Source: Apteryx mantelli
Taxonomy: Eukaryota; Chordata; Aves; Apterygiformes; Apterygidae
Reading direction: 5' to 3'
DNA length: 64,000 nucleotides
NCBI RefSeq assembly: GCF_036417845.1
Contig: NC_089978.1
Location: 127,068,183 to 127,132,182 of the forward strand
Every line of letters begins with the position of its first letter. The first letter of the stretch is position 1. A program made the position numbers and the translations under genes. Positions 1 to 11,500 of the stretch are shown piece after piece. The notes beneath the pieces were generated by a model. That model worked only from the letters and a program-made list of their open reading frames with translations, was not told the origin of the DNA and did not search any database.

Positions 1-813
1 GGCTGTCACTACTTCTGGGCAACCAGCCTGCCACAGAAAGCTCTCCTCCCTTGCTTTTTGGAAATCTGTTTCCCTAAGTTATATTTGGCCAGGATGGGCA
101 TTGTTTATAAATGGTAACCTTGGTTTGTTGGTAAACTTGGTTACCAGTGGTAAACAGCATGGCAGCTGGTTCCTTTTTCAGATAGAAAAATTGTCTTGTC
201 TTTAAAATCCAGTATCTTGAGGGCTAAGTGGTACTGAGCAATTACTCTTCATCTTACAGGAAAGAAAATAGGCATTTTGAGTTACTAATAAAGGATGTTA
301 GAATGCAGTTGACTGAGTTACTTCTGGTGACCTGGATCATACTGATTCGTAAGGACTAATGCTCATGGCTTCGTAGGAGAGGGGAGATGAGAAATAATTA
401 CATGACAGATCTTAAAAGTCTCTAAAACATTCTCCAAGTAGTTTTTACAATGACAAATACTTTGTATTCGAAGTACTTAGTAGAATGGGACAGTGTAATA
501 GGAAAGTTTTGTGGGCTCTCTGCTTTGAAAGTTACACGATCGTTCACAATGCACCAAGAATGTTTCTAGCGTGATACAGATACATTGTGAATAAATTTTG
601 TTTGCACTTAGGGGAGGTGTAAAGATCACCTTTTCCAGCTGATAGTTATTCCTAGTATTTGGATAAGTTGTGTTTGTATGTACATTGCGGTTTGTTTGTC
701 CTCATGCAGCAAATTAGGTGGGGTGTTTACTGCAAACACATACTGCTTTCATTTTAAGGAAAGTGAAAAAAAAACAATGTTTTAATCAGGAATATAAAAT
801 CAGAGAATAAATC
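1..813 (-). other. FILIP1L intron following the first coding exon
   Basis: This stretch lies downstream of the FILIP1L donor on the minus strand, so it is intron. I see no exon-like frame, recognisable transposon or long repeat in it, only a short A-run near 768-775. Confidence 0.75.
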
Positions 814-816
814 ACC
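814..816 (-). other. FILIP1L: FILIP1L 5' splice site after residue 90
   Basis: On the minus strand the coding sequence ends GAATTACAG and continues gtgatt. This is a good donor, and it sits exactly where the homology to FILIP1L stops; beyond it the frame continues only nine non-homologous codons to a stop. Confidence 0.85.
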
Positions 817-1085
817 TGTAATTCACCCTCTAGGACACTAAGAAGAAATAGTAGATCATCACGAGAGAGATCCTCTGTTTTCCTGAAAGAACCTCTTTGT
901 TTTTTCTCTGCCTTAGGGCTTCTTAAGATGGTGCTGGTTTGGGCTACATTGTCCTTCTCCTTCTGCCTTCTTTGCGCATTTCCTCTCCCACTATAACCAG
1001 CATCTTCTTTATGGTAGTCTTCTGGCCTTTGTTGGCACAACTTAGATCTGGTTGGGCTTTCTGTGCTGTTACTTCTGGAGCGCAT
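816..1085 (-). CDS. FILIP1L: FILIP1L first coding exon (residues 1-90, partial CDS)
   Basis: The exon encodes the N-terminus of filamin A interacting protein 1-like, a cytoplasmic coiled-coil protein related to FILIP1 and the CTTNBP2 family and linked in the literature to control of cell migration and proliferation. Visible in sequence: 90 codons starting MRSRSNSTESPTRSKL, a basic Ser/Lys/Arg-rich linker with PKAEK near residue 57, then the family hallmark EDLSRDDLLFLLSVLEGELQ (residues 71-90), which opens the CortBP2-type N-terminal domain and, from memory, nearly matches mammalian FILIP1L. The frame runs exactly to a CAG|GT donor in phase 0, the junction position I recall in mammals. The ATG has A at -3, and an in-frame TAA lies six bases upstream (1089-1091), fixing the start. 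The long coiled coil would be encoded on later exons left of this window. FILIP1 is the main alternative, but the 'SRDDLLFLL' wording favours FILIP1L. Confidence 0.93.
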
Positions 1086-1102
1086 GGTTTATATCTCTGA
1101 AG
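1086..1102 (-). other. FILIP1L: 5' UTR part of the FILIP1L start-codon exon, with two possible acceptors
   Basis: Reading the minus strand, a pyrimidine-rich run (about 1105-1125) leads into two AG dinucleotides six bases apart, at 1103-1104 and 1097-1098. Either could be the splice acceptor, so the exon begins at 1102 or 1096 and adds only 11-17 untranslated bases before the ATG. The upstream AG has the better pyrimidine context. Choice of acceptor would not change the protein. Confidence 0.75.
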
Positions 1103-1331
1103 CTGAAGGAAGGGGAGAGAAAATAAATGTTTTAACTAAAAGAGAATATAAAACTATTACCATGATTTATGGTGGGTAGTATTCCCTCCAGACTAGAAGT
1201 TTTCTCTGCCACACAAGGCTCTGTATGTCATCTGAGTGGAGCCAACAACCTCATGTCAACCAACAGCACTAGGCTGTGATCTTTACTGGATGTTGAGGTG
1301 TAGTGAAGTACTTCAGTCTTATTGGACTTAC

Positions 1332-1474
1332 GCAGTTGTAAGAATTTCATCCTTAATATTTCCAAAGGCAGCCACTTTAACGGCAGCGACTTTAGCGGCA
1401 GCACCATATACGTCATAGCAGACCAAATTTCCCATTTGAGAGATAGTGGGTACCTCACCTTTCAGATAGTACTT
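1332..1474 (-). other. Candidate extra exon just upstream of the FILIP1L start-codon exon
   Basis: On the minus strand a strong donor (ACTGC|gtaagt, GT at 1330-1331) is preceded by 143 bases with no stop in one frame and an acceptor-like cctcatcatag (AG at 1475-1476). The open frame contains a possible start, MGNLVCYDVYGAAAKVAAV, with a tandem Ala/Lys/Val repeat. If spliced to the 1102 acceptor the intron would be 229 bases, and the joined frame would not read into FILIP1L, so it would be an untranslated or uORF-bearing exon. I do not recognise the peptide. This rests only on splice-signal quality and frame openness. Confidence 0.25.
1367..1405. repeat. Imperfect 15-bp tandem repeat, about 2.6 copies
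   Basis: The units GGCAGCCACTTTAAC and GGCAGCGACTTTAGC are adjacent, followed by a partial GGCAGCACC. The unit length is a multiple of three, so the minus-strand frame stays open through it. Its GC-rich, CpG-containing units stand out from the AT-rich surroundings. Confidence 0.85.
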
Positions 1475-1692
1475 CTATGATGAGGCAAGTAGAGGTTTAG
1501 AGGGTTTTCACCAGAAAGACTTTTCTGTTCCTAACATCCCACCTCTTATGGGGATAGCCATGCTTTGGTTTTCTTTCTCTTTCCAAGGGAGAGCTGTCCT
1601 CCGCTACCATGAGTGACACAATTGCCTAGCCCGCATCCGGCAAAATGATAAGGGTCAGCACATGCAGAGTGCAAGGCATGAGTCTCATCCTT

Positions 1693-1723
1693 AAAACAAA
1701 CAAACAAAAACCCCCAAACCCCC
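1693..1723. repeat. A/C-rich simple repeat (AAAC)n with C-runs
   Basis: Interrupted AAAC units run into two C5 blocks. Low-complexity sequence with no further signal. Confidence 0.8.
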
Positions 1724-3787
1724 AGCTTGTTGATCACAGTGTCTCCTCTGATGCCCATGGAATGTGATAACATACTATTTCTTTGGTGCTGAACTCTGAG
1801 GCTGTAATACAGGTATTGGTATCTAGCCAAAAGGAGAGCCTATTCTAACTAGGCCCCTTTGAAGTGCTGCTGTTACATAAATATGCTTTAATGCCTTTGC
1901 AGATAAATGAGTAACACTATATAAATATTGATTAACCTCAGGTACTGTTTTGCTTATCAGTACTAAGATTAAGGATTGAATGGATTACAGTCTACCTCTA
2001 CAGGAAAGCTGTGATGTGGTTCACAGGTACAACCTAGCAGGCAAAAACCTGATCATGCAGTTGAAAGGTGAAATTAAGCAAATTCCAAATCCAAATTTGC
2101 TGCACTTTTTCATATCAAACTGTGAGGCTAATTGCTGAAAGCTCTAAAATCAGCATATTGGGCATTACTTGGAAAAGAAAAACAAAAGAAAGGCTCTAGC
2201 TCAATGGCAGCTGTTTGACTTGAAGCAGTGATTTTATCCAGAAAAATTGTTATGACCTATGGTAGGCAGGAGATGACTGTGCTGCTGCTTTTTGGCTTCA
2301 CAAATCTGTGGCTAGTGCAGTTCTTCTAGAGCTCCCTCTTCAGCCAGGTTCTAAATCTAAATCTTATACTTTGTCGTTGCACTCTTCAAACATGGTAATT
2401 TTCCACTGAATACTACAAATACGTGTTGTTGTTGGTTTTATCTGCAAGAACTGAGGAAGCGGAAGAAGCTTTTGTTTTGGTTTGAATGATGGTTGATAGT
2501 GGGGAAAAATGATCAAAAACGTGACAGGAAAAATAAGTTTGTAAAGCTGAAGTCTCTTCCAGTCTAATCCAAAGCACTCATAATATCTTGTGTCTTTCAT
2601 AAGAGAACTTGTTTCTCCAGGTTTCCAAAGACCAGGGTGTGTCGGATTTGCATGGCAACGTGCACTGAATACCTGCTTTGTGAAGGTGTGCGTTAGGTTA
2701 GGACGGGACCTCATTATAGTGCGTATGGGCAACTGAGAGCTGATCATAGCAGGCAGACAGCCATAGTCCCTGCTTATGGTTAATTGAAATTGGTGTTCAT
2801 CCTGGCCTTTCAGTTTGCTGTCATTCCATTTCTTTCATTGTGGTCCGCTTATCTGGCTTACTCGCCCTTTTCATCTTGCTTATAGACTGTAACTGTTTTG
2901 GAGCAAGGCCTTTGGTGTCCTTCAAGCATAAAACGCTGTCTGCCTATTTGGCTTTTACGTATGGTTAATGGCTAGTGATTGCAAGTGTCAAATGTAGGAA
3001 CTGCAGGTTGAATCAGATGACCTAAATTCACTTTGAGCTTATCCATGCACTCTGATTCTGCAAGCACAGGATACTATGAATGAATAAACAGTCCAAGAGG
3101 TCCTTCATTTTCCCCTCATGTGTGCCAGGTGCAGCAGCAGTCTCAATTGGGCAGCAAGCTACTGTCAGATTCGTGACAGCAGGTGTAAATACAGCATTCC
3201 TTGCTGAAGGAGCAGTGGAACAGGTGCATAGCAAGGGGTTCATACCCTTTAAAGTGTTGGGTTTTTTTGTTTTGTTTTGGGTTTTTTTTGAGTTGCCTGC
3301 ACCTGGAAACAGGATTTGAGACTTGAAAGAACAGTAGTCTAAGCAGTCCTGACAAATTGAACATTCTCCCCCTCTCTTGCACTTCACACATGCTCTTGGC
3401 TGCAAGGCCCCATGCTGCAGACAGTTTTCACAGCTGAAGAGGGCTATCTGTGACTCCCTTTTGAGCCTGTTGGGCCTGCTTCTTGATCTGCTAGATCAGT
3501 TGTTATTGCACTGACAAAAGGCACTCGGTGCCTGAGAAGACAGGCTGACCTGCCAAATAGGTCACCCTCCTATGGACGTGGTGCCTTTGCAGAACCACAG
3601 AGTGGATTTTTTTCCTTTTCTTCTTCCTGAGCAGAGTCATTACCTGCACTTCCCTTGCATTCTGTTCTGGCATGTACTGAATGCCAGTATGTCTACTGTT
3701 AAATCTGCTAATGAAAATATTTATTAGATTTAGTAAAGAGCACAAATGATTGGAGACTGAAGTGGCATGCTAATGTATGCTTTAAGC

Positions 3788-3806
3788 TATTTATTTATTT
3801 ATTTAT
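3788..3806. repeat. (TTTA)n microsatellite, nearly 5 units
   Basis: Perfect TTTA units in an AT-rich context. Confidence 0.85.
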
Positions 3807-6800
3807 GTAAATGTAACTGACGTAAGAGGCACGAGCACTCTGGTATTAATAGGCTGCCTTATTAACGTATTCTTTCTCTATTGATTTATTTAGGACTTCT
3901 TCTTATCTGTACAGACTATTGGCAGGCATTCTTATCTGTACAGTGTTGTCTGTTTGCTTTATGATACTAGAGCTAATGTCTTGTTTGTGGTGGTCAAAGG
4001 ATAGATGTATGACAGATTTGGAGGAAAAAGGAATATTTCTTATTTGCTCAATTGATAGTGATGTTTGATATCAATTTGAACTGGTATTTGGAGAAAAATG
4101 GACAAGATTTCAAGCACATATTTGTTTAGTTTAAAATTAGAGGCTGTCAAGCTTCAAGCTCTCTGCACATTATCTGATGCTAATGCAGTTTTCTGCATGT
4201 GAACTCCCTAGTGTCATGTATCCTACATACACACACATATAGAAAAGCTAGATGAAGTGAGAACTACTTCTTCTTTGAGAAGATACAACTTAGTCATCTT
4301 GTTTTATTATTCATTTAATTTGCAACTATTGCTCAGGATTTTGTATATGCCATTTACTTATGTCCAGCAACACTAGCTAGCACTTGGAATTTGAGTTGAT
4401 GAACTAGAAATCTGACTCGAGATACACAAGTAAAGGAAAGCAGCGCAGAACTACAAGCTCTCAGTCATTGTGCTTCATCAGTTTAAGCTGTTCTGTTACG
4501 CTACGTTAATTTTCCTATAAAAGGAGAGTAATTAAATATCTTTCAGTAAGCTGATACTGTCTTAGAAGATATATATGGTGAACAGCTTCATTTAATCAAT
4601 GTTTGTATTGATCAGTATTTTCTGTGTCTTTGTTTAAAGCTTAATTTAGTTTGGGTAAGTGAAAATATTTTCCCTGGTGTTTTTGAGGCCACTTGATTTT
4701 GAAAAGATACGGGGGGAGTATGCTGTTTCCCATGCTTATGCTGAAAGGGGGTGCAATGATTAGACACAAATGACAGAGTACCACGCTGTATTTCTGGGGC
4801 TGGGAAGATAAAGCAGTGTTGGTACTATTGTAAATAACATAGCAGAGACTGTCAGGTTAGATGGCAGGGGATTGGGATCCCATCATTAGCAATGCTGCTG
4901 TCTTGCTTGATGAGCCTGAATAAGGCTCATTAACATTGTGTTACACATAATTTGGGGAAATTTTATCTTCTTTTTTTTCCTTTTTTGTAAAGTACTTTGA
5001 GATCCTCAAAAAAACCTGTGTAATATAAAAGCATAATTCCACCAAGTGCAGCCCTACTCATACTCTTAACTTTCTGCTTCTTTCCTCTTTATTATTTCTG
5101 GTATGGACAATCAGTATGAGAAGGAGATGTTAAGGGAAATTGGTGCTAAAATAGACTGACCCTGCACCTTGTCTCAGGTCATGGTAATTCCATGGTATTA
5201 GCTGTAGGAGACCTAGAGAGTGCAAAGTCCATATAGGTTTTTAGAGTGGAGGGAAATTCTGAAGGAAGCCTCCAGACTCTGGGCTTGCTCTGCTTATTTT
5301 CTTGTTGTTTGTTCAGAGAGTGGTAAGTAGGGAACAAGGGACTGGAAGTTTATCTTGAACTCTGTGAAGGAACTGGAGTGCTTTGACCATGACTCTCAGA
5401 TGAGAAGCACAGACCTAAATGTGCTGTTTAGGTCAGAGCAGATATTTGTAAGCTACTTTGATACCTCGGTTGATGTTAGAGTAGCATGAAATGCCAAACA
5501 TTCATGCACAAAAAACAAATTACTCTGCAAATGAATTGTTCTCTTTTCAAGGCGGAAGCCCTGCTGTCAGTTAGCTTCTGCATTCTGGTAAACCCTCATC
5601 ATTCCTCTTACAGTAAAAGAAGGGCAATTCAGAAGCTTCACATTGCCACAGACAATGTAGCTTTTGGTGTGCAGCAAGCAAAGCAGGACCTCAGAGTAAA
5701 CATCTCATCCACCTGCCTTGAAACTCCTCCCCATCTGCAAATTGTCAGACCTCTCGATGCAGCACTGTCCAAGTGACTAACCCTCAAAGTGCTCCTGAGA
5801 GTTTGGACAGAATGTTAGCTGCCCTGTGCTGCCTTCCTACCATGGCACAGATGTGATCCCTTGTAGTCCAGAGGATACTGGTTTTCTATACTGTTATTCA
5901 GCCCTTGAATGGCTCTAGTGTAACATGCAAACTGGAAACGGTGTCACTTAAAATTTTCCAGTTGTGTGTTTTGGTGTGTTGGGTTATTTTATACTTCAAA
6001 CAACTCTTTCCATGTGCTTGAAGATTAATGAAGAGAAACTTTTTTTTTTTAATAAGGTGAAAATATTAATGGGCTCATAAAATTGGTGGATATCAGTTGT
6101 CTCATGGCACTCAAAGAGGTCTCTCATCCCTCCAGAGCCAGGGCTCTCAGAATTAGCTTAATGAGTGGAAAACTTTCAGCCAGCTTTCACTATACATGGC
6201 ATATTGATGCAGTCTGTGTACAAAAAAGGTTGTCTTCCAAAAAAGGCATAAAGAACTGTTCCATTTTGGAATAGGAGTTGTTGCTCACCATACAGAGTCT
6301 CTTTGATTTCTCCTAGAGGATGGGTGTCTTGCATTTTGTGGCAAACTGCAGACAGGAGCTAATCTAAACCCTGTTTTTCTGTACCACCAAGTAGGATGGC
6401 AATATAAAATACCTTAGAAAACAGCTGGCAACAATGCTAAGAGATGAGAAAGCAGATGAGGATATTTGGCTGAGGGTGACCTATCATCTTTCATTTCTTT
6501 TAATCGTTACACAGCAGAGGTTGTAGCTACAGCAACAGAAGAACCTAGCTACTTGTTAGCATTCTGATGTGATGCTTTGCTTACCAGCTAGGCAATATCT
6601 GCTTCCATCAAAACAAAAAAAAATTAAAATAAAAATTAAAAAAAGAGTTTGAAAGGGACCTAGTTTATGAAGTCATGTCACTTGAAATCACAACCAACCA
6701 CGCAGTGGGTATTTAATCCAGATGGGTCCACAGATTGGACCATACAATTCTGACCCTCTGTGCTTGTACTCTAGATGCCACAGACCACTCTCTAACGAAC

Positions 6801-7931
6801 TAAGCTTTTAATTGTGGTTTTTAACCTTTGCAGTAAGTGTGCTAATTGAAGAGAGCAAGGCCTGCATTCCACAGTATCATAATCTTTTGCTTCATATTAT
6901 GAAGTATCTCTTTTCCTGAAAGTTTTGCAGCATATCTTGCTTTAAGTCAAAAGGTGATGATTCCTTGCCAGGCTTGCCACATTCAGTGCAGCTTGGTAGA
7001 CTGGTCCCAGTTTCAACATGGAGTAAATGAGGGTTTCATTGAAAAGTTCTGGAAAACCAAATTATCACAGATAACTTAAACAGCTAAGTTTGAATCTGTT
7101 CTTGATGTTTGTGTTTTTGTTCTTTTTATAATTTTTCTTTCTGTTTTGTTTTTTAAAGAGCTTGCTCATCTCTGAACATGTATGCTGTCTTTTTGCATTA
7201 AAAGGAGAAATTTTCTTCTCCTTGGTGATGAGCAAGTAATCTGTGGGATCAAAATATACTTTCCTGAAGAGCCAGATGAATAAATGACCAAACATTTCTA
7301 TGACGTTAACTTGGTCTGCACCCTCTCAATCATATTATGAAGGAGATGAAACTGCATTTGTCTCTTTGGCAGCAGTGAACAAGCAGGTGGTTCAGTATTC
7401 CCCTCACTTTTGTGGGAAAGACTGAAATATCTTTCAGAGATTACTTCACCACAGACACTGTAGGGTTTTAAGAGACATCCCTTTTTTTCCATCTATTTTT
7501 CCCTTCAGTGTTTTCTCTTTAGTCAGTGATTGACTTATGAGCTAACAAAATCCCTCACAGGACTGAATCTTCCCTTAATCCCAGGGTAAGAATCCTGAAT
7601 TGTGAGAACTTGCTGTTTCTTCCAAAAATCCATGACTAAGCAAGGAATTGTGTCTTTCTGTTTCTTAAAATCTCTTAAAGGGATATAGCAATGCTTTTGA
7701 TTTGCTGAAGTCAAATGGGATCCTATCATCTTTAAAAGGAGTTGCGATGCTGTTGCTCAGCCTGCCAGTGTAAAGGGAGAGCACAAAAGCATATAATGAC
7801 TTTTGGAAAGAAGTATCGAGCCCTCTATAGAAGTCCCTCACTGTGAACATGGTTTGGAGCAAGAAAAATGTGGTCTCACCTTTGTGAGACAGAAGAGCCC
7901 ATGCAGCAAAAGCTACTTTGAAGCATCACAT

Positions 7932-8579
7932 TCAGCTCTGTGCCAGGCATGCATGCCCAAGGAGAAGTCCATCTTGTGTCCCTCTTCTCCTGTTTGCTTG
8001 TGTGGCTGTGTGCCAGGCAGGGTGCAGGCATAGGAAGGGGCTTTGGGCTGATTGCAACATCCCATCCTCCTCCAGAGAAAGGAGGAGGTTTGTCTTGTTT
8101 TCCTCGGGTAGTCTTGATGTGGCCTGTGGGCAAGCAATTGAACCATACTGAGTCACAGGAAGAGATGAAAAAATCCTTTTATGAATTGGAATCCCTGGAT
8201 CTGGCCGCCTCAGTACCTTCAATAAGCCTTTTCTGGAATTGCTGCCTTCTGACAGAATGTGCGTCTCAGTGTTACATTTTTCATCTTTCCCCTGAGTAGA
8301 GAATACAGTGCTTTGTGGTACATTGGCATCACTTCCAAAGATACAGCCCTTCCTTTTGAGCTGGCTGCTATACAGCATTTTCCTGAAAACCATTTGCAGT
8401 GGCCTCTGTCCAGAGGGATGTTCTGTTTTACCTTGGCTGATTATCTCTTTGGGGCTGTGCTCTTTATCACAGTAGACTCTTGTGCTCTTTTGGTGCATAG
8501 CCCAGGTAATAAATGAAAAGAGAGTTCTTTTCTTCAGTGGGCTCTTCACCCATGGTCTCTGTGGGATGAGTGTTTCCAT
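7932..8579 (-). other. Longest open frame in the window (215 codons), probably not a gene
   Basis: An ATG at 8577-8579 opens a 215-codon minus-strand frame. Overlapping open frames of 77-119 codons exist on both strands here, which points to locally low stop density from higher GC content rather than selection on one frame. The predicted protein is Ser/Lys/Gln-rich, with no signal peptide, membrane segment or motif I recognise. No promoter, splice structure or poly(A) signal singles it out. It could be a decayed transposon fragment or a lineage-specific transcript, but chance is the default. Confidence 0.15.
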
Positions 8580-8599
8580 CCTGGCATGGAATCTGCAAG

Positions 8600-11500
8600 G
8601 TCAAACTTTATCTGTGAAAACTGATGAAGGTTGCTTACCTGCCTGCCTGACACGTCTGTTGGCATGCTGTGTGCAGTCACAGGGAGTCAAGTAGGAGCAA
8701 GAGAGAATAAACGAGAAATCTATTTCTCTCTCCTTGAATTCTGTCAAATCTTGGTCTTTGAAATCCTCAAGTGTCCTGCAGGAACACTTCTGTCACATTC
8801 AGCAGAGCAGTTACTCAAATGGGAAGAAAATCTGGATTCAACGGAGAATGTAAATACTCCCAGACAGGAAAAGTGCATGGGTGAAAATCAGATGTCATTT
8901 TTGTGCCGGTGGTGGTTTACAGTCCTCTGATCACTACTCAGCTTTCTCATCCATCGGAGATGGGGAGCCTCTTCTGAGACAGAAAGATGCCTCTTGGAGC
9001 ATCTTAGAAAGAATTGTCACGTTACTCGGCTGAGGGTAAAGGTGCTGTGGCACTCTCATCAGCCATTCTTGTCTCCCCCTCCCCTTTTGAATCCCATAGC
9101 ATTTTGCACATATGCAGTAACTGTGGCTATGTAAGATCTTCCCCAGTCCATTTTGCATTTGAGAGCTGCAGAGTCTCATAATCTTTTGTAGAAGAACATG
9201 CCTGTGTGGGAAGTTTTTGCCAGTTCCTACACAAGAATATGGCTGTGTCAGTTGTCTGTCATCTCAGTACTTGTGTGTGATCTTGTGATTCAGGTCTTCA
9301 CTCCTATTCACAGTGGTGAAAACTCCCAGGGTAATTATAGCTGCTTGCTAAGTTTCACATTTTCCTAATAGGAAAGAGTTATAATGTGGGGGTTTTTTGC
9401 TTGGTTTGGGTTTTCTTTATATATAATGGGATTTAGTGCCTGGAAGTAGAGAGAAGAGCCTCTACTATGTGGCCAGTTGCTGGTTTGATGTCTCTGGGCT
9501 CAATCCAAGCCCTTCCTGTGTATTAAACAGTCTCAGCCCATCTCCTACTGCGTCTCATGTCGTGTTCTCCCACATAAGTTTGTGTTCATACTGTGTCAGT
9601 TTAAGAACTTCTGTTCACAGTGATCTGATAGCATAACCTGCTTGTTTGGAATGAACTTGAATTTTTCATAATAGGAAAATATGGTTAGGAATTAGCATAT
9701 TCCTATTCAGAGATGTCAAATCCTTTTAGGCATTAGATCAGTTCTAGGACAAGTTCTTCAAATGGACTGTAAAACCATGGCAAGAGTTAGGTCCTGAACT
9801 CAAAGTGGTCTGGGCACTAGTGCTATTTTCTCTGTGGTGACCCTTGAGAAGATCAGAGTTTGGGCTTCATGCTGTATCACATCACATTTCTTTGGCACAA
9901 GTGGGCACCTGTTCTGCAGTCAGAAAGCCCTGGCTTCCATGCAGGTTCCCTTTCAGAAATCAGGACTTTGAGAAAGTGTTCTAGCACAGTGTCTCACTGC
10001 CTCTGGTCTTACCTTGGAACTTCTTTTATGTAAAGCACAAAGGCACTCGCATTACTTTCTCCTCCTGCTAAACCCTTTGCCTGTCTCTTCCACAGACTGA
10101 CTGAAATTCTTCTAGTTTGTGGTCCAGCATTTTGCTAAGTGTGTGGTAGTCTTATAGAATTACAGTATGCATATTACATTATATATATACAGTTTATATA
10201 GCAAATAGGTTAGACACCGTAGATTTATTTGAGGCAGTTTATCTTCTCAGGGAGGTACTACACGTCACAAGGCCAGAATGCACAGCTGAGGTATGGTAAA
10301 TTGATCACGTATCAAAGCTCACTCTTGCATTCACCTTCGAACTGGATCTATTTAAAGATTTTGGTTTTAATGGGAGAATGACTCTGAAGTTGTACATGGA
10401 CTATAGCTTGAATGTAGAACAGCAGTGACACAACACTAGCATAGTTCCTTGCTTTCATGGATTCAGGAGTTTGAGGAGGAAACAAAATTAAAAAGCTGGA
10501 ATTTCTTTAACTTTCTACTTGTGAGAATTGAGGGTTATGGGGAATTTCTGCTTTGAGACATTAATATGGGTGATTTTTTTTTCCCTGTTTGCTCATCTGG
10601 GTTTAGGTTTATCCTTTATTTAAGTACAGTGTTTCACACACTTTTGTAATTAGACACTTAAATGGGTTCTTTATCAGAATTAGTGCAAGAGACTTATTTT
10701 TGATGTATGTGGGAAAAAATGTTTTAACATCAGGTTCTAAATGTTTGAAAACATAAACTGTACAGGGCCATTATTTCTGTTTCTCTTTCAATGTAAAACG
10801 TGAATCTCGCAGTTTTCTTGTGACAGATTTTTATTACTAAAGCATCCTGAAATAAAACTCGGCTGCACCAATTTCAATTATGTGAGTTAGCATTCCAAAC
10901 ATAGAATTTTCTCTTTTTTATGATCATAAGAAACAGTTAGCATTATTTAATACAGTGTTTGTGGTTTAATACTTATTATTCAGCTGCTGTAATCTTGACT
11001 CCAGTGTATCATTATTCTGTAATTATAGCATTATCCAAAGCAAAAACTGAAAATAGTTCTACATGAAAAGAAAATGCTCCTATTTTAGAAATTATGCGCC
11101 TATATTCATCCTTCTTCCTAAATACCCTGAAATTAACTGGATTGTAGACATTTACATAAGCATGAAAATTCAACTCCGATTTAGCTTAAGTACTGTAAAC
11201 TAGATGACCAAGTACATTTTAAAGAAGAGAAAGAAGGAAAAGAACCTTAGTAGAGAGAAGTTGAATTAATGGCGCTTGGTTTGCTATAGGTCTATGTCCT
11301 ATGTCATCTACGTACCCCAAACATTAATAAACCTAGTTCCTCTCTTCTTTCCTTTTGCTTATCCTCCTCACTTCTCATAGTTCTTCCCACCTTTTCTGTG
11401 GCCAATCACCATAACAACCCCAAGTTTCCACTGCATCCTCAGCCTTCTCCTCTGTCTCTCTTTCACTAAACCTTTAGTTTTCTGAACAGTTCCCTTAAAG

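Larger units (their letters stand above)
1475..7500. other. Gene-free intronic stretch
   Basis: Apart from the A/C-rich repeat at 1693-1723 and the TTTA repeat at 3788-3806, I see only AT-rich unique sequence with short chance frames and an A-rich patch at about 6608-6644. No transposon end or exon is recognisable. Confidence 0.6.

Noticed and set aside
1228..1458. 76-codon minus-strand frame just upstream of FILIP1L as a coding gene
   Set aside because: It is out of frame with the open frame that ends at the strong donor in the same region, and its translation has no known domain. The splice-defined candidate at 1332-1474 is the better reading.
6608..6644. A-rich patch as a poly(A) tail of a processed pseudogene
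   Set aside because: The flanking sequence shows no coding body or target-site duplication; it is simple A-rich low complexity.
7932..8579. 215-codon minus-strand frame as a protein-coding gene
   Set aside because: No recognisable domain, no splice or promoter context, and equally open frames overlap it on the other strand. One frame of about this length is not surprising in 64 kb scanned in six frames.
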